A stretch of DNA of 64,000 nucleotides from Margaritifera margaritifera. Lineage: Eukaryota; Mollusca; Bivalvia; Unionida; Margaritiferidae. Below the pieces are notes generated by a model, which saw only the letters and a list, made by a program, of their open reading frames with translations, did not search any database and was not told the DNA's origin. Where the stretch lies: contig JAQPZY010001626.1 of the NCBI GenBank assembly GCA_029931535.1, positions 5,038,501 through 5,102,500 of the forward strand, read 5' to 3'. Below are positions 33,879 to 47,059 of the stretch, piece after piece. Each line of letters opens with the position of its first letter. Position 1 is the first letter of the stretch. The position numbers were made by a program, and so were the translations under genes.

Positions 33879-34917
33879 ATGACGAAACTCGCTGAAATTC
33901 TCACTAAACACGTTCCTTGTTTAATCATGGCTGATTACATCTCAGACGTTTTCATTCATCATTTTCATTATTTGAATATAAAGGATAATACATTTGATCA
34001 GAGAGAGTTCTTTTTTTCAATGAAGATGATATAGCAAATAATTAATTTTTAAAATGCCAATATTTTAAAAAAAGCTTTTCAGACATATACTGTATTTTAA
34101 ATTACAACCAAAGAGATCACTGTACTATTCCACTGGCTGTATACAGATCTCAGGAGTAAATTTCCGCTGGAGAGTAAAATAGCCCACTATCTGACATTGA
34201 CCAGAAGAGGGGTCAAAATATAGGGTTTAAAAAATTTCCAAGGTTAAATATCCGTTTTGCTTCAGAACCTAAACTGATATAAATTCAATCAACACAAAAC
34301 CTTCCGTCTATTTTTGACCAGAGCTTTTGAAAATGATAACTGGGCAAGCTATACGCTTATTCATAAAACAGTGAGCAAATGACAGCATGAAATATGAATT
34401 TAAACACCATCTTGGTTGTTATCATTCCAAAATCTCGGACTTTTACCCAGCTTTATAATGGAGCCCATGAACATTATCAAGTAATATCATCTAATAAAGG
34501 AAAATAAGTCTGCATCGCTTATCTATATCGAATCTTTACTGATTTACATCACGTCTAACTCTATTTCAGCCAAAGTATAAAACTGCCATATTCGTTCGAC
34601 GGTTGAATCGAAACCATGGGAACTTTACGCTTAAAAAGACGTCTAATCATGAGTTTTATTATTTTTTTCTAGACCCATTTATTGTCTTTTGTCAATGGGT
34701 ATCTATGTATGTCTGTCGGTAAATCCTGCTTTCTGTTTCCAGCAAAACTTTCAAAAGACTTTGATGATGACTAAACTAAAATGTGATAAAAATGTTCATA
34801 TAAATAATTTTGTATCAAATTCGTGTCTGAGTGTTCGAGGTCTTTCCCGAATGCACTAGAAAAATTATGCACATATGAAACCATTATGATCGTTATTCTT
34901 ACCCAATAAATTATAAA

Positions 34918-35160
34918 ATGAATGAATTAATTATTTATGAATTATCTCATTTGGCAGGCTGTCCCAGACCTGGGGAGCAGCAAAACTGAAAGAAGCTTTA
35001 CCATACCTTTCTGTTTTCAACCTAGACATTTCCAAAATATTATCAGAAAGGAAATTTTAATGAGATTGTTTTAAACAAGATTTGAGAGAAAAATGGGTGT
35101 CATGCTATATGCAATTTTATAAACGTCTAAGGCCATGGCTCAAAGTCGTTTGAAATGGAA
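34918..35160 (-). mobile_element. Non-LTR retrotransposon C-terminal fragment
   Basis: The - strand reads LEMSRLKTERYGKASFSFAA and PQVWDSLPNEIIHK followed by a stop, the standard ending (aromatic-AAP-x-x-W-x-x-LP) of many non-LTR reverse transcriptases. Nothing further upstream is clear. 34406-34917 has no gene. Confidence 0.7.
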
Positions 35161-35536
35161 TGTTGATAATCCTGCCATTGTAAGCAATTCTTTACAACTC
35201 CAAATTATATGCTTCCTATATTTTAGTTCTTTTATGTGAGAACAGTTCCCACATGCTGTCTCACGTTATGTAACTTTTTGTGACTACCCACATCAGGCCG
35301 TAGTTTATAGCCCTCCCCCTGGCTGTAGGTAAGGACATAATGAGATGCTAATTAAAGTTTATTGACGTGTCAGTAAGGTTAATTACACATTAAATAGATT
35401 GGATTACTTAGATTCAATCAAAATACGTCGAAATTAGGCGCTCATAAAAATAGAAATACAATTCAAAACATTTCGATGGAATTTTATGCCTCTAGAAACA
35501 AATACAAGAGTACCTTATAGGACGCTACGTTTATTG

Positions 35537-35642
35537 ACATCTTATAGCTCTACCTTCAAACAATAAGATTCAATTTACCCAGAAATTTGACATCTTATAG
35601 CTCTACCTTCAAACGAGGATTCAATTTACCCAGAAATTTGAC
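35537..35642. repeat. Tandem duplication, about 52-55 bp, 2 copies
   Basis: Two copies of ACATCTTATAGCTCTACCTT...CAATTTACCCAGAAATTTGA. 35161-36930 otherwise contains no gene; a 19-bp repeat GCTCATAAATGGGTCAGTT (3-4 copies) lies at 36283-36352. Confidence 0.85.
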
Positions 35643-36929
35643 AGGTCATGACATCAGTTCACGTTGGACATCAATGGATGTTCACGACTGTTCTTTACAT
35701 AATCCTCGTATATCACCTTGAATAAGTACATTGCTCTTGGTCTACCGAAGTGGAATAGTGATGTGCGATGGAATTTAATCTGAGACCAACCCTTTATCAT
35801 TTCTTCCGAACCTCGCGAGATTAAATTCCGTATTCAGTTCACTCCAGAATTCAATTACCTTAACGATACAACACGTCTAAAAAAAAAATACATAAATAAA
35901 GGAAGTGGTCGTGAAGTTCATAAACTAAACGAGCATCTGGTCGACTAATTGGGAAATGTCAAATATTTGTAGGGGAAACACATTTCTTCACAAAGTTAGA
36001 ATAACAATTAAATACTCTACAGTAACACGTGTGTTAATATTCCAAGGAGGACGGTTAATATTTGTAAAGTCAAATGGCGGTCCATCGGCTTCAATATGTT
36101 GCTTTCATTAAATATTTTGGAACAGGATAAACTGAAGTTACTTTCCTCATAAATGTTTGTATAGACAATGAAATTTTCCAGAAATGTGTTGAATTACTGG
36201 CAGGTTTCGTGCTCTTGCTATTGTTTTTGAAGACCTTTGAAGTAACACAACTATTTCGATTCAGTCTGGTGTTTACCGATTTGCTCATAAATGGGTCAGT
36301 TGCTCATAAATGGGTCAGTTACTCATAAATGGGTCAGTTGCTCAAAACCAGGTCAGTACATTATATAAGTAGAAGCTAAATCAAGAATAAAAATGTCCTG
36401 ATTTTGTTAGTTTTTTTTTTTTTCTTTTCCAAAAAGGAAAATATGACCTGCTGTTGTAAAAAGGTGTTTTTCTTCTAAGCGTTTTGCAACTAGGCAGACT
36501 CACAACTTTACAGATATAACCACAAATTATAGATTATTATTTTCGTCAGATAGATGACACAGATAATGTTCAATAATTGCATTGTATCGTCAGACAAATG
36601 ACTCAATTCCTACTCAATAATTGAACAGGCTGTTTCATGGAAGGTGTACTTTGTCAACCAATCAAAGATTTTTCTCTTAGTATTGATATTATTTGACATC
36701 TTTTCATAATTATCATTGACAGTCATAACGTTTGAATAAGTCCCACAAAATAACAATAATTTGTATCCCCTTGCGTTTTTAAAAAAGGACGGGAGCATAT
36801 CTTCCTGACAGTCTGTCTCTGTCTTTCCTTTAGTAATGTAGAATATCTATCACACCGTTGAAGACTTGAACTGTGGGATATGATTAGGTGTAGTCTTTAT
36901 ATGTGTACAATGGGTTTAAAATGGTAATA

Positions 36930-37750
36930 TGACCCTTGAGGTGGGACCAGGGACTGGGGATATTTTTGAAAAATTAAATCTACACATTTTAAGTATTGTA
37001 GGTGGAGATATGAAAGTTGGTCTGTGCCATCGACAAGGCCAGGGCTATAAAATATGTAATGGGCTTTTGGGTTACACTCTCTGGTCTTGCGCCAAGGGTG
37101 GGACCAAAACTGTCCCTGGGTCACAATTTGGAAACTGTTGAGATCCCCACCCAATAACCATATATAGATTTGAAAGACATGAGACTAAATCAGACATACC
37201 TGTATATCAGATACAGATCATACCCCTTATATTGATCACTTGCTCCAGGGTCGTAACTTGTAAACTGTTGAGATCACCAGCCTATAACTTATGTATAGGT
37301 TTGAAGGGCACAAGGAAACAAATTTAGACATATATCCAGCACAGACCCTGGGCTGTGGCCCTGTACTTGGGAACTTGACTTTGGCTCATAACTTGGAACT
37401 GTTAAGATCCCCACCCTACAACTATACATACATTTAATGGGCACAAGGGGATATATGCACTTGTACAGTAGCGTACTAACGGGAGGGGGGAGGGCGGACG
37501 GGCGGTTGCCTCGGGCGCCAGAGGTCTTGGGGAGTCAAAACAGCTGATAAAAATTCGGGCCTCGTATTCTGGCCCTTTGGGCCATCATCGTCGCCCCAGA
37601 CGCCATGTACCTAAAGTACGCCACTGCACTTGTACATCCAACAGATATCCTGTGTCATGCCCCTGGAGTAGGTGACTTGTCTTTGACTCGTAACTTGGAA
37701 ACTATCAAGATACCTACCATATAATTATATATACATGTACACTAACTGGA
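36930..37750. repeat. Degenerate ~150-160 bp phrase repeats, part 1
   Basis: Recurring phrases such as AACTTGGAAACTGTTGAGAT, CCCACCCTATAACTATA and GGGCACAAGG at intervals of about 150 bp. Copies are strongly diverged. No coding sense. Confidence 0.7.
37466..37626. mobile_element. hAT-type MITE with 8-bp target duplication
   Basis: Ends CAGTAGCGTACT and, reversed, CAGTGGCGTACT (11 of 12 match). CACTTGTA is repeated at 37458-37465 and 37627-37634. At 161 bp it is too short to code. It interrupts one phrase repeat, so it is younger than that array. Confidence 0.9.
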
Positions 37751-38099
37751 TATGAAAAGAGAAATAAACGTTTACAGTATTGAAACATTTGCCCCAGGAT
37801 TAGGCCATACTAGCGGTATAGATTGGAAGCATTGTGATATGCAATGCCATGACATTTACTTAATTCAAGGTCTTTTTCTGCATCTCACTTTGGATTACAC
37901 TGAATTTTATGCTTACCCAAGCAATAATCCAGTGTTAAAAATATACAAGTGACACTGCCCAAACGCATAATAATGAACATATGGAGTCAGTGTGCATTGA
38001 TACGTGTAATTTTGTACAAAATCTTCCAATATTATTCTGCTTGGAAGCTTTACTGAAACCAGCATATTGGATGATATTTTGTAAATTTAAACATCGGAA

Positions 38100-40070
38100 C
38101 AAGAGGTGTGTTGACAGCCTTTTTTAAGGTAAAGGTCACAGATCAAGGTAACATTTACTTTTAGTGTGTTGTTTGTGATTCTGAAATTGATAGAATTAGT
38201 GATTGTAAACGTTTACATAGATGTACGGCAAGGGTGTCAAATTGGCCAATTATATGTTACTCATGTCACGGTCAAAGGCGGATGATAATGAATTTGGTTG
38301 GAGCTGTAACTCACAAACTTGTGAACAAAGTTATATATATTAAAAACTTGGTATATTTAGCTATACATCATGACTTGATGTTGTCACTTAGCACATTCAT
38401 GGACCTATCTGTAAGGCCAGGTCTCATGACAATATAATTGTTTGTGTTTCAAAACTGTCACCCCTGTTAAGTTGTTACAGATAATGGAATGAAACGTTTC
38501 GCCCTGTAAAATCACAGCTTGAAGGTGTATCTTGTACCCATCAGGTGTATCAATAGCAGGGTCTTATCAGCAAGATCAAAGTCACATGTGAAACTCACTT
38601 TTCATATTAGGACTGTAACTCTAAAGCCATTGAAGGTAGTGTGATTAAACTTATGTTTAAATCATAACTTCTGATTGTATCATTTATTTTTCATCAAGGT
38701 TAAGATAATAAATCAACATTATTTATTTTTGTGTCCTGGCTCTAGCTCAGAAATTTTCAAGGATGGTAACACTGAGATGAAACTTTGTATATTGGTGCAT
38801 CATGACCTAAGATCAGGTCATATAACACTATTTCAATCCAATTTTCAAAGTCAATATAATTTTCATGGTTGGGCTTTAGTTCAGAAGCTGTTTAAGCAAT
38901 GGAAATAACATATTTTGGATGGTGTGTCTTGTACCACAATCAAGATCCCATATGCAAAGTTAAGGTCACGGTCATCTCGAGGTCACTTCCTTGTAATGTC
39001 TCGGTTGAAACTTTAAATCCATTAAAAGTAGTATTATCAAGAATTGTACAATTTTAAATCTTTGTTTTTTGTGACTTTCATAATCTTAGACTCAATGATA
39101 TCCATGATGACCTGACAGTCTTTCATATTCTACTTTCATGGTTCTATCTTGAAGGTCAAAGTAACAATTTTGTTAGTTGTTGTTGTTTTTTTGTTTTTTT
39201 ATTCAGGCTGTAGCTCTGAAGCTGTTGAAGATATTGGGAAGAATGTGTGTATACTGATATATAATGACTAGAGAGTGTGTTGCATACCATGTCCTACGAC
39301 ATTTCTCAAGGTCAAGTTCAAGACATGAACACTTCTGGTGACATGTAAATCTGGTGTCATGTCAATTATTGTATGAATATTGATGCATTTTTTACACCCA
39401 TTTTAAGTCGGGCATATTATATTAGTGCATTATCTGCCCATCCTTCTGTTAACATGTGCTTGTCCAGCCCATAACTTTGTAACGTCTGGAGAGATTTTCA
39501 TGAAACTCTGCCCATGCATATATCATGACTAGACGGTGTGTCACACACCATAGGCAGGCCCCTTGCCACAAAGTTAAGTTCACAGCAAGTCAATGGAAAA
39601 TGTAATTATGTGATTTGTAAATTGTCTGGAGGATACCTTTTGAACTATTGAATATAATTTAATTAAACTTCAACCACTTATATATCATAACTAGAGAGTG
39701 TGTCACATACATTGCCATAACTTCAGTCTCAAGGTTAAGATCAGAGCCAGGGAAACTATAAATCAGTGACCTCTCTCCATGTATAGGTATAACGTTTGAA
39801 CTAATGAGGACATTTTCATGAAATTTAGCACGTTATATATCTGGACTTGAGAGTGTCTCGCTTATTCATAGTCATACCTCTGCCCTCAAGGTTAACGTCA
39901 AAAACAAGTGAAGTCAGTGGCCTGTTTTCTTATCCAGGCTGTCACATTTTAACCACTTCAGATAGTTTGATTAAATTTTACCCAGCTCCACACCTTATCT
40001 TGCAGATGGCAGGTTTCTAGCTCCAATGTCAAGGTCATTGGTAGGAAAAGGTCACGAAATGGGCATGTAA
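38100..40070. repeat. Degenerate ~180-200 bp phrase repeats, part 2
   Basis: Recurring ATATATCATGACTAGAGAGT-type phrase, then GTGTCACATACCAT and CTCAAGGTCAAGGTCA-type phrases, clearest at 39240-39930. No gene seen. Confidence 0.7.
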
Positions 40071-40273
40071 TATGCTGTGTGATATTCTTGTTACTTAAAG
40101 CCCCAAGGCTATGTCACATCTCACTCTTTTGGTGCCACCTTCAAGATCAAAGTTGTAGACTTTTTGAGAAGGTATTCAACAGGCTTTTACCATCAACTCA
40201 CTTGATACTGATGTCAAATTTGCTTGTCTTGAGTATGAGCATCTTAGCCACTTTTGTCGTGAAATTTCTATAA

Positions 40274-40525
40274 ACTTTCTGTGCATACAGCTATAGCGGT
40301 ATGGGGTTAATAATGACTTTCTGTGCATACAGCTATAGAAGTATGGGGTTAATAATGACTTTCTGTGCATACAGCTATAGCGGTATGGGGTTAATAATGA
40401 CTTTCTGTGCATACAGCTATTGCGGTATGGGGTTAATAATGACTTTCTGTGAATACAGCTATAGCGGTATGGGGTTAATAATGACTTTCTGTGCATACAG
40501 CTATAGCGGTATGGAGTTAATAATG
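40274..40525. repeat. 42-bp minisatellite, 6 copies
   Basis: The unit is GACTTTCTGTGCATACAGCT followed by ATAGCGGTATGGGGTTAATAAT. It is open on both strands because 42 is a multiple of 3. Confidence 0.95.
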
Positions 40526-41360
40526 CATAAAATGGAAGGTCATACGGATTTTCTGAAGATTTCTATTTTAAAATAACTTTCCATTAGTTCAATATGATAG
40601 AAACTTTGGTACCAAGAACTCCTCACATAAACATCTTTGTGAAATAGGCCAAGAATAGGAGTATTCCAACTTCTAGGAACTTGATATGAAGTGATACATG
40701 ACGCATACAATGTCATACATTATTTATTTATTATCTGTCACACATGAACTTAGGGAACGACAGAATCTTAGTTTCCATAACAACCAGATCAAAAATATAT
40801 TTTGACATCTAAAAAACGGCCATATTTGGTCAAAGTTACTATGAGTATTTTAGGCAAGTTTTGTTTTTGGTGGCTTCCATAGCAACAATTCAACCTACAT
40901 AGCAACCAGGTAGAAAATGTATTTTTCACATCTCCCCAAAAAATACACTGGTAAAATTTTAATAAACGAATTAGAGGGAATATTTATCATGACATGATCT
41001 ATAAACAAATGTGTATCTCTTGGTCTCGATGACAGCCAGGTGATAAACATAATTTTGACATCTTCTCCAAAACCATTTCATTTAATGCTATCAAACTTTC
41101 AGGAAATGTTCCACGTGACATGTTATAGTCAAGGTTGATTCTTATGGCCTCCATAGCAACGATGTATCTTTTACATCAACCTAGTGGAAACACATTTTAA
41201 TATTTGTAAAACTACTATGGCAATTTAAGTCAAACTTTATAAATAAAAGACATTTATTTATTTATTTTTGTTGTTGTACATTTTCTACAACAGATGTATC
41301 TTTGGAGGACTAGAAAATGTCTACTAAAGGACCAACCATTTATTTCAGCGGCGGACGAGG

Positions 41361-41393
41361 TGGGGGGGGGGGGGGGGGGGGTTTTTTTTTTTT
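41361..41393. repeat. Poly(G)-poly(T) tract
   Basis: About 20 G followed by about 12 T. 40530-41360 has only weak phrase-like repeats (CCATAGCAACCAGGT) and no gene. Confidence 0.85.
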
Positions 41394-41694
41394 TAATTAG
41401 AATTTGTTTGTCTTTTACTACAATATAATTTATTTCTTGTAACTAATATAATGGATATGATGAATTCTTTCTTGTCTGCAAATCAGAGCAAGAATATTTT
41501 TTTTCAAGCTGTTTGGGTTCTGGAAATCTTTGTTGACCCCCTCCCCCCTTTCCCTTTCCGAAACTTAAATGGCCAGTCCCCAAGTTTAATGCAACACGGA
41601 GAAACAATCTCTAGGCCTAGTCGAACCTGAAAATTGCTATTATTTATTGCTTTTACTTGAATGTGAACCTAGTGACCCGACTTGGGCCTCTTAT

Positions 41695-41982
41695 ACTTAT
41701 TTTATTTTTTAAAAGTATGTTTCATTAACCCTTATACAAATCACTTCATTTTTTAAAAGTATGTTTCATTAACCCTTATAAAAATCACTTCATTTTTTAA
41801 AAGTATGTTTCATTAACCCTTATATAAATCACTTCATTTTTTAAAAGTATGTTTCATTAGCCCTTATATAAATCACTTCATTTGTTAAAAGTATGTTTCA
41901 TTAACCCTTATATAAATCACTTCATTTTTTAAAAGTATGTTTCATTAACCCTTATACAAATCACTTTATTTTTTAAAAGGAG
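41695..41982. repeat. 44-bp minisatellite, about 6.5 copies
   Basis: The unit is CTTCATTTTTTAAAAGTATG followed by TTTCATTAACCCTTATATAAATCA. Confidence 0.95.
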
Positions 41983-42119
41983 ACAACCTTTGAATAATAG
42001 TCATCATTCAAGAGTTGCGTCCTGTTAAAAATACTTCCTTTTTATACTTTCATGTTAATAAGCGGGCGGTATATGGGATTTACTTTGTCCATCTATGCGT
42101 GTTCATCTGTCTATCTTCA

Positions 42120-43220
42120 TTGTCCATGTTACAACTCCTGTATTGCCTCACTTATTAACATTAAACTTGCACTATGCGTGAACTTCGGATGAGCATATGT
42201 TGTGCACCAAAAGTGGGTCACTGTGACGTAATTTTCAGGATTTATTGAGAACCAAACCAATGGTTACAATTTGTGTCTGGACTCTAATTACACTATATAT
42301 TCACCTATTGCCACCAAACTGGGACTAAAGGTGCATCGTACGATTAATGTGTGTGTTGCTTGCCAGATATAGATTGATGTGACCTCATTTCCAGGACATA
42401 ATAAAACTGCTTAACAATTTTGTTCATCCTTCTGTCTGGGATACAACATTTACATAAAACTTGCAGTGTGTGTGCATATTGGGATGAACATAAGTTACAC
42501 ACAACAACTGGATCACTGTACCCTACTTACCAGAATTTATTAACAATTGTTTAAATTTTGTATCCATCCTATAATGCTAACACTTAACCTATTGTAACCA
42601 AACTTCTACTGAGAGTGCAAAATAGGATGGGCACGTTGTAAACAGAATTGGGTCGCTATAACGTATCTTTCAGAATTTGTATAAAAATTGCTTTAACAAC
42701 GTGTCCATCCTCCCTGTTCGAGCTGCATTTTTTAGACCACTACATCTATATTAAACTTATCATTTTTGTGTGTTTTGGGACGTGATGGATACGTGTCGCT
42801 CACCACCACTAAGTCACCATGACCTACTGTTTATTAAAAAAATGTGGTGACAGTTATTTCTTGGCTCTATTCCCAAGATCTCTTCACCTATTGATATCTA
42901 AATTACAATAAGAATGAATTTTAGAATTAAAGCATTCCATACATTTCTAGGATTCTAAAACTACCTAAATATGTGTTCTGTGCTGAAATTATAGCTTCAC
43001 AATTACACTAAATATGGCGTCTGTGCTGAAATTATAGCTTGACAATTACACTAAGAATGCATCTTGGAATGAAAACATTTCACACTAAAACTGGGTCACT
43101 ATGACCTCTTTTCCGGGACTTTGAACACTACATAAAAATGGTGTCTGTGTTCAGATTATAACACCTTTTAACCTACTGCAACCAAACGTGCATGTCATAT
43201 TAACATTTGTAATCGAAGAA
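42120..43220. repeat. Degenerate ~145-165 bp phrase repeats, part 3
   Basis: Phrases such as ACCTATTGCAACCAAACTT, GGGATGAGCATAAGTTGCAC-like and TGGGTCACTGTGACC recur about eight times with heavy divergence. Confidence 0.7.
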
Positions 43221-43284
43221 GTAATCGACATTGTCATGGATTTTCACTTGTGTCAGCCAGATTTATTAATTTATGATATTATAA

Positions 43285-43286
43285 TC

Positions 43287-43314
<28 letters not shown>
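43285..43314. repeat. (GT)n microsatellite
   Basis: Short GT run; nothing coding nearby. Confidence 0.9.
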
Positions 43315-43317
<3 letters not shown>

Positions 43318-43710
43318 ATTGCCATCATTTTACCTCTATAGTCAAGTGGAAGTCTGGGTAAGAGTAAACGAACGTATGCCTGGCAAAACATGAAAGTCCA
43401 GTTTCAACGAAATTAATCATGTAAGTAGATATACTGAGGACAATATAGTCATCACAGATTTTATATACTTATGGCATTTTCTTAATTCTTGTAAATGAAA
43501 AACAAATACAATCTTCGTGTCCAGAGTTTTCTCTCAATGTTTTGTCGTTTTGCTCTTTTCGGAGGTGGGTGGGGGTGGAGGTGAGGACTGCAAGACATGG
43601 ACCCTTAATATTAATACTAGATGGTCTAGATCATGTCTGACCGGTTTCAAAGCATTTTTGTAAAGGAAGGTTTATACTCGAGCGAAATATTTTTAAGACT
43701 GCCTCGGTGT

Positions 43711-43820
43711 GTCCTTGGGAAAGGTACTTGGCTCCTATTTCCTCGGCACGATATGGTCAATGATGTGTTAAATGTGCGTTTACCCCTCCCCTCCCCCCCC
43801 AAAAAAAAAAAAAAAGAAAA
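43711..43820 (+). repeat. Dispersed repeat related to 3379-3450, ending in C and A runs
   Basis: TGTCCTTGGGAAAGGTACTT and CTATTTCCTCGGC match the copy near 3.4 kb. C-rich then A-rich runs at 43785-43830 could be a decayed tail. Confidence 0.5.
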
Positions 43821-44439
43821 AAAAAGAAAGACAAATACATCTAGTCACGGTTAAGTATGATTTATCAATAATATTACAATGCATATATACAACGTTACGT
43901 ATGATTATCAATAATATTACCAAGGCCGGATTAAGGTGCTAGGAGTTCTTAGAGCAATTTCAAAAAACGACTACTATCCTCCATGCTTCTAGCGCTGTGT
44001 CAGTTTGATGTAACCCCAGACCACTATGTCACCCGATGTCTATTCTAGGCAACAGGAAATCCTCTTCCTTCTCGAAAGTGGTTTCTGTTTCTAGTTCATC
44101 TCGCATTTTTTACAAATCTTTTTTACGAAGTCTGATTATTCATCACTGAGAGAAGCAATGTGGATTTGGTCAGAAAACTGGACTGTTCTGTATAATACAT
44201 CTCTCACATTCTTTCTTTCTAGTACAAACCGACCAATGCCCTGTTGTCAAATGTGTTTCTCAAACTCCACTAAAATTCTTTACAGTTTAAAAATATATCC
44301 ACCAGAAGAAAGTCTGGTCGTTCAATTTACCATTACTGTGACAGAAACCTTGAATTATGACCTTTTGACCCACCCAAGAAAAATCCAAAGGGGTGGTACC
44401 TCTATTTACGGACTAGTGCAGTCCATCTAAGATGTGTAT

Positions 44440-45060
44440 TCAGAAATTGCTATAGAAAACTTGACTTACCATGTGGAAACCGAAATTACAATTTTAATCA
44501 CAGTGACCTTGACCTATGCCCTTTTGATCTTCTAAGTATAGTCCAGAAGTTTCAGGAAAATTAAGGACAAGAAATGTAACCTATCATACGGAAAAATCAA
44601 TTAGGATCCCACTGATCTTGATCCTTAACCTTTAAAACCAAAATTCAATAGGTTCTCTCATTAAGTAAGTGCAGTCCAAAATGAAACTTAATGAAAATCA
44701 GCTGCTGGGGACTTGATTCATCCTGCGGAAAACAAAATCTAAACTTCCGATCAAGCGACTTTAACCTTTCAGCTTTTGAACTGATAATCAATAGGGACCT
44801 GCCTGCCTTTACCCAAGTCTAGTCTATGTATGAAGTTTGATGAAAACTGAATGCAAGAAACTTGATGAATCATGCAAAAACCAAAGTCACAAGTCGGACT
44901 TAGGTGACCTCGATCTTTGATCCCCACATCAATAGGGACCGTTCTTTTCTCTCTCTCTACTCAAGGGTTGTCTATCTAAACGAAACTATTTTGTTTACGG
45001 ACAGACACACAGACATACATCGCTTATATGCAACTTCGATAGGGGGATAAAATTAACGTT
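44440..45060. repeat. Degenerate ~165 bp phrase repeats, part 4
   Basis: About four copies with CAGTGACCTTGACC, AATAGGGACC-type and ATGAAACTTGATGAAAA-type phrases. No gene seen in 43820-45340. Confidence 0.7.
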
Positions 45061-45339
45061 CTAAAACCCCATGCCGTAAGAGGTGTACGGCCCAATGAAT
45101 AAATATAACGCAAACATGTTCGCTCTATTCTGCATCTTAAAACTGAAAATAAATTTTTCTACGTACTTGTAAACCAAACTTTTTTTTTGCTTTGATTTAA
45201 ATATTTAATGCACACGTTATGAAATGATCGGTTCACTGAAAAATACATGAAAATAAAACAAAACAAAACACATAAAACATTCATTTCCAAATGCTGGCAG
45301 CTATTTACTAAATGAACATGTTGAATTTCTTTCATTAAT

Positions 45340-45537
45340 ACAGCATGACCAAGACAAATTCGTGTGCCTGAAGAAGTATACAGCATGACCAAGACAAATT
45401 CGTGTGCCTGAAGAAGTATACAGCATGACCAAGACAAATTCGTGTGCCTGAAGAAGTATACAGCATGACCAAGATAAATTCGTGTGCCTGAAGAAGTATA
45501 CAGCATGACCAAGACAAATTCGTGTGCCTGAAGAATT
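45340..45537. repeat. 40-bp minisatellite, 5 copies
   Basis: The unit is ACAGCATGACCAAGACAAAT followed by TCGTGTGCCTGAAGAAGTAT, nearly identical across copies. A G run of about 18 lies at 45641-45658. Confidence 0.95.
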
Positions 45538-46001
45538 TAATGATTGGAATGCTCAGTATCATTTTTTTAGCCGTCTTCATTGTTATTATTATCATCATTG
45601 TCGCCAGTACCACACCTATGGTATATGACAGTTGTTTTTCGGGGGGGGGGGGGGGGGGCACCATGTGATCCCCGTAGGTTTAACATGAGGACAGTGTACC
45701 GATGTCTGACCTACCATATTCTAACATGTTTTGATCACGTGAATATAGGTATACATGAAAAGCGAGATTCACACAATTCATGTGATATATAGTTACATCA
45801 TATTAACCTAGTTTATCTGCCAGATACTCCTATTACCTGAACCTAATTAGCATGATATGCAAATAATAACAACTGGTAGGCAAAGCGAATTTATATAGAT
45901 TTTACTGCGAAGTAGCATTACCTTATGCAAATGCTAAATATGGTTCGCGAAGTTAAAAGAAAATTCAAGTAATATGTACCTTAAATAAACCTAGTTTATT
46001 A

Positions 46002-46011
46002 TTATTATTGA

Positions 46012-46050
<39 letters not shown>
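46002..46050. repeat. (ATT)n microsatellite
   Basis: Trinucleotide run. 45660-46640 otherwise empty of genes. Confidence 0.9.
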
Positions 46051-46052
<2 letters not shown>

Positions 46053-46649
46053 CAAGTCTTCTCATAATTCTACGAATTTGTATTCAGCTGCTTCTTGAGA
46101 GGGAAAGAAATTATTATCAATTTCATATTATCCTCTGTTTTATTGATATAAGATTCATTAACCAAGCGAAGTACGTCATCATATATAGGTTGACATTAAT
46201 AGCTAAATTTAGACTGTAAAAAAAAAACAAACAATAGTACTGTAAAAGTATATCTATACCGTAATTATTGAGGTGATTTTAGTGTCCCCGTCAAGCAAAA
46301 CTAGGCGAGCAAACGTATCAATGGTTCATTGAAGTTTATATCCCCATGTCTCGTAGCTTGCATGATCAAAAACAGGTTTCGTACAGAGTATAATTGAATA
46401 CGAGCACCCCAAAAAAGGTCGGCGGAAATTTATCAGCTACGAAGCGTGCGCTTCATAAGGATCTCATTCTACCTAAAATATGCAATCTCACAAAATCATT
46501 AAATATTAAAACCAAACTGCTTACAAGGTAGAATTTCTTTGTACGTGGAGGGGTGGGGATGGTGTCCTAATAGTTATATTCTAGGTTATCAGTGACGATA
46601 TCAAGGTCTCTCACTAGCTTGAAAATTTCATGCTATACCGGTTTAACCC

Positions 46650-46805
46650 TGCCCCTTTGTTAAAATAATCTTGCACCCCTTTCTCAATACCATTTCATGT
46701 TAAAATAATCTTGCACCCCTTTCTCAATACCTTTTCAGTCAAGTTTGGAACGACGATAATCTTGCATCCCTTTCTCAATACCTTTTCAGTCAAGGTTGGA
46801 ATGAC
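46650..46805. repeat. Minisatellite, about 55-60 bp, 3 copies
   Basis: Repeats of AATCTTGCACCCCTTTCTCA with AATACCTTTTCAGTCAAG. Confidence 0.85.
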
Positions 46806-46968
46806 GAAGCGTGCGCAAAGAATTGAGACGACCAAAAAATGTTACTTTTTCTTGAACATAGACAATTGATGATCAGGTAATAGAGGGATATACAGCAGAT
46901 ACTTGACATTATCTGGAGTAATTCATAGATATAGCCCATTACATTCACTAAAAAAGCAGGTAATATAT

Positions 46969-47055
46969 AATTACCTGGAGATAATAGGAATTGGTTTATC
47001 TAGAAGGAATCTATATATTACCTGACATTAATTCGCATTATCTCCAGGTATATAT
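46969..47055. repeat. Inverted repeat
   Basis: TACCTGGAGATAAT at 46973 is mirrored by ATTATCTCCAGGTA near 47038, giving 14-bp arms about 50 bp apart. Further TACCTGACATTA-like pieces lie nearby. It may be a tiny inverted-repeat element. Confidence 0.6.
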
Positions 47056-47059
47056 TACA

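Larger units (their letters stand above)
33242..34405. repeat. 0.9-kb duplicated repeat, copy 2, right piece
   Basis: Resumes the repeat seen at 20925-21815. Compared with copy 1 it holds a 23-bp hAT remnant (33396), a G run (about 33524) and SINE copy 3 (33639). Confidence 0.85.

Noticed and set aside
45159..45664. Two overlapping - strand frames of 117 and 109 codons
   Set aside because: Built from the 40-bp minisatellite and a G run.
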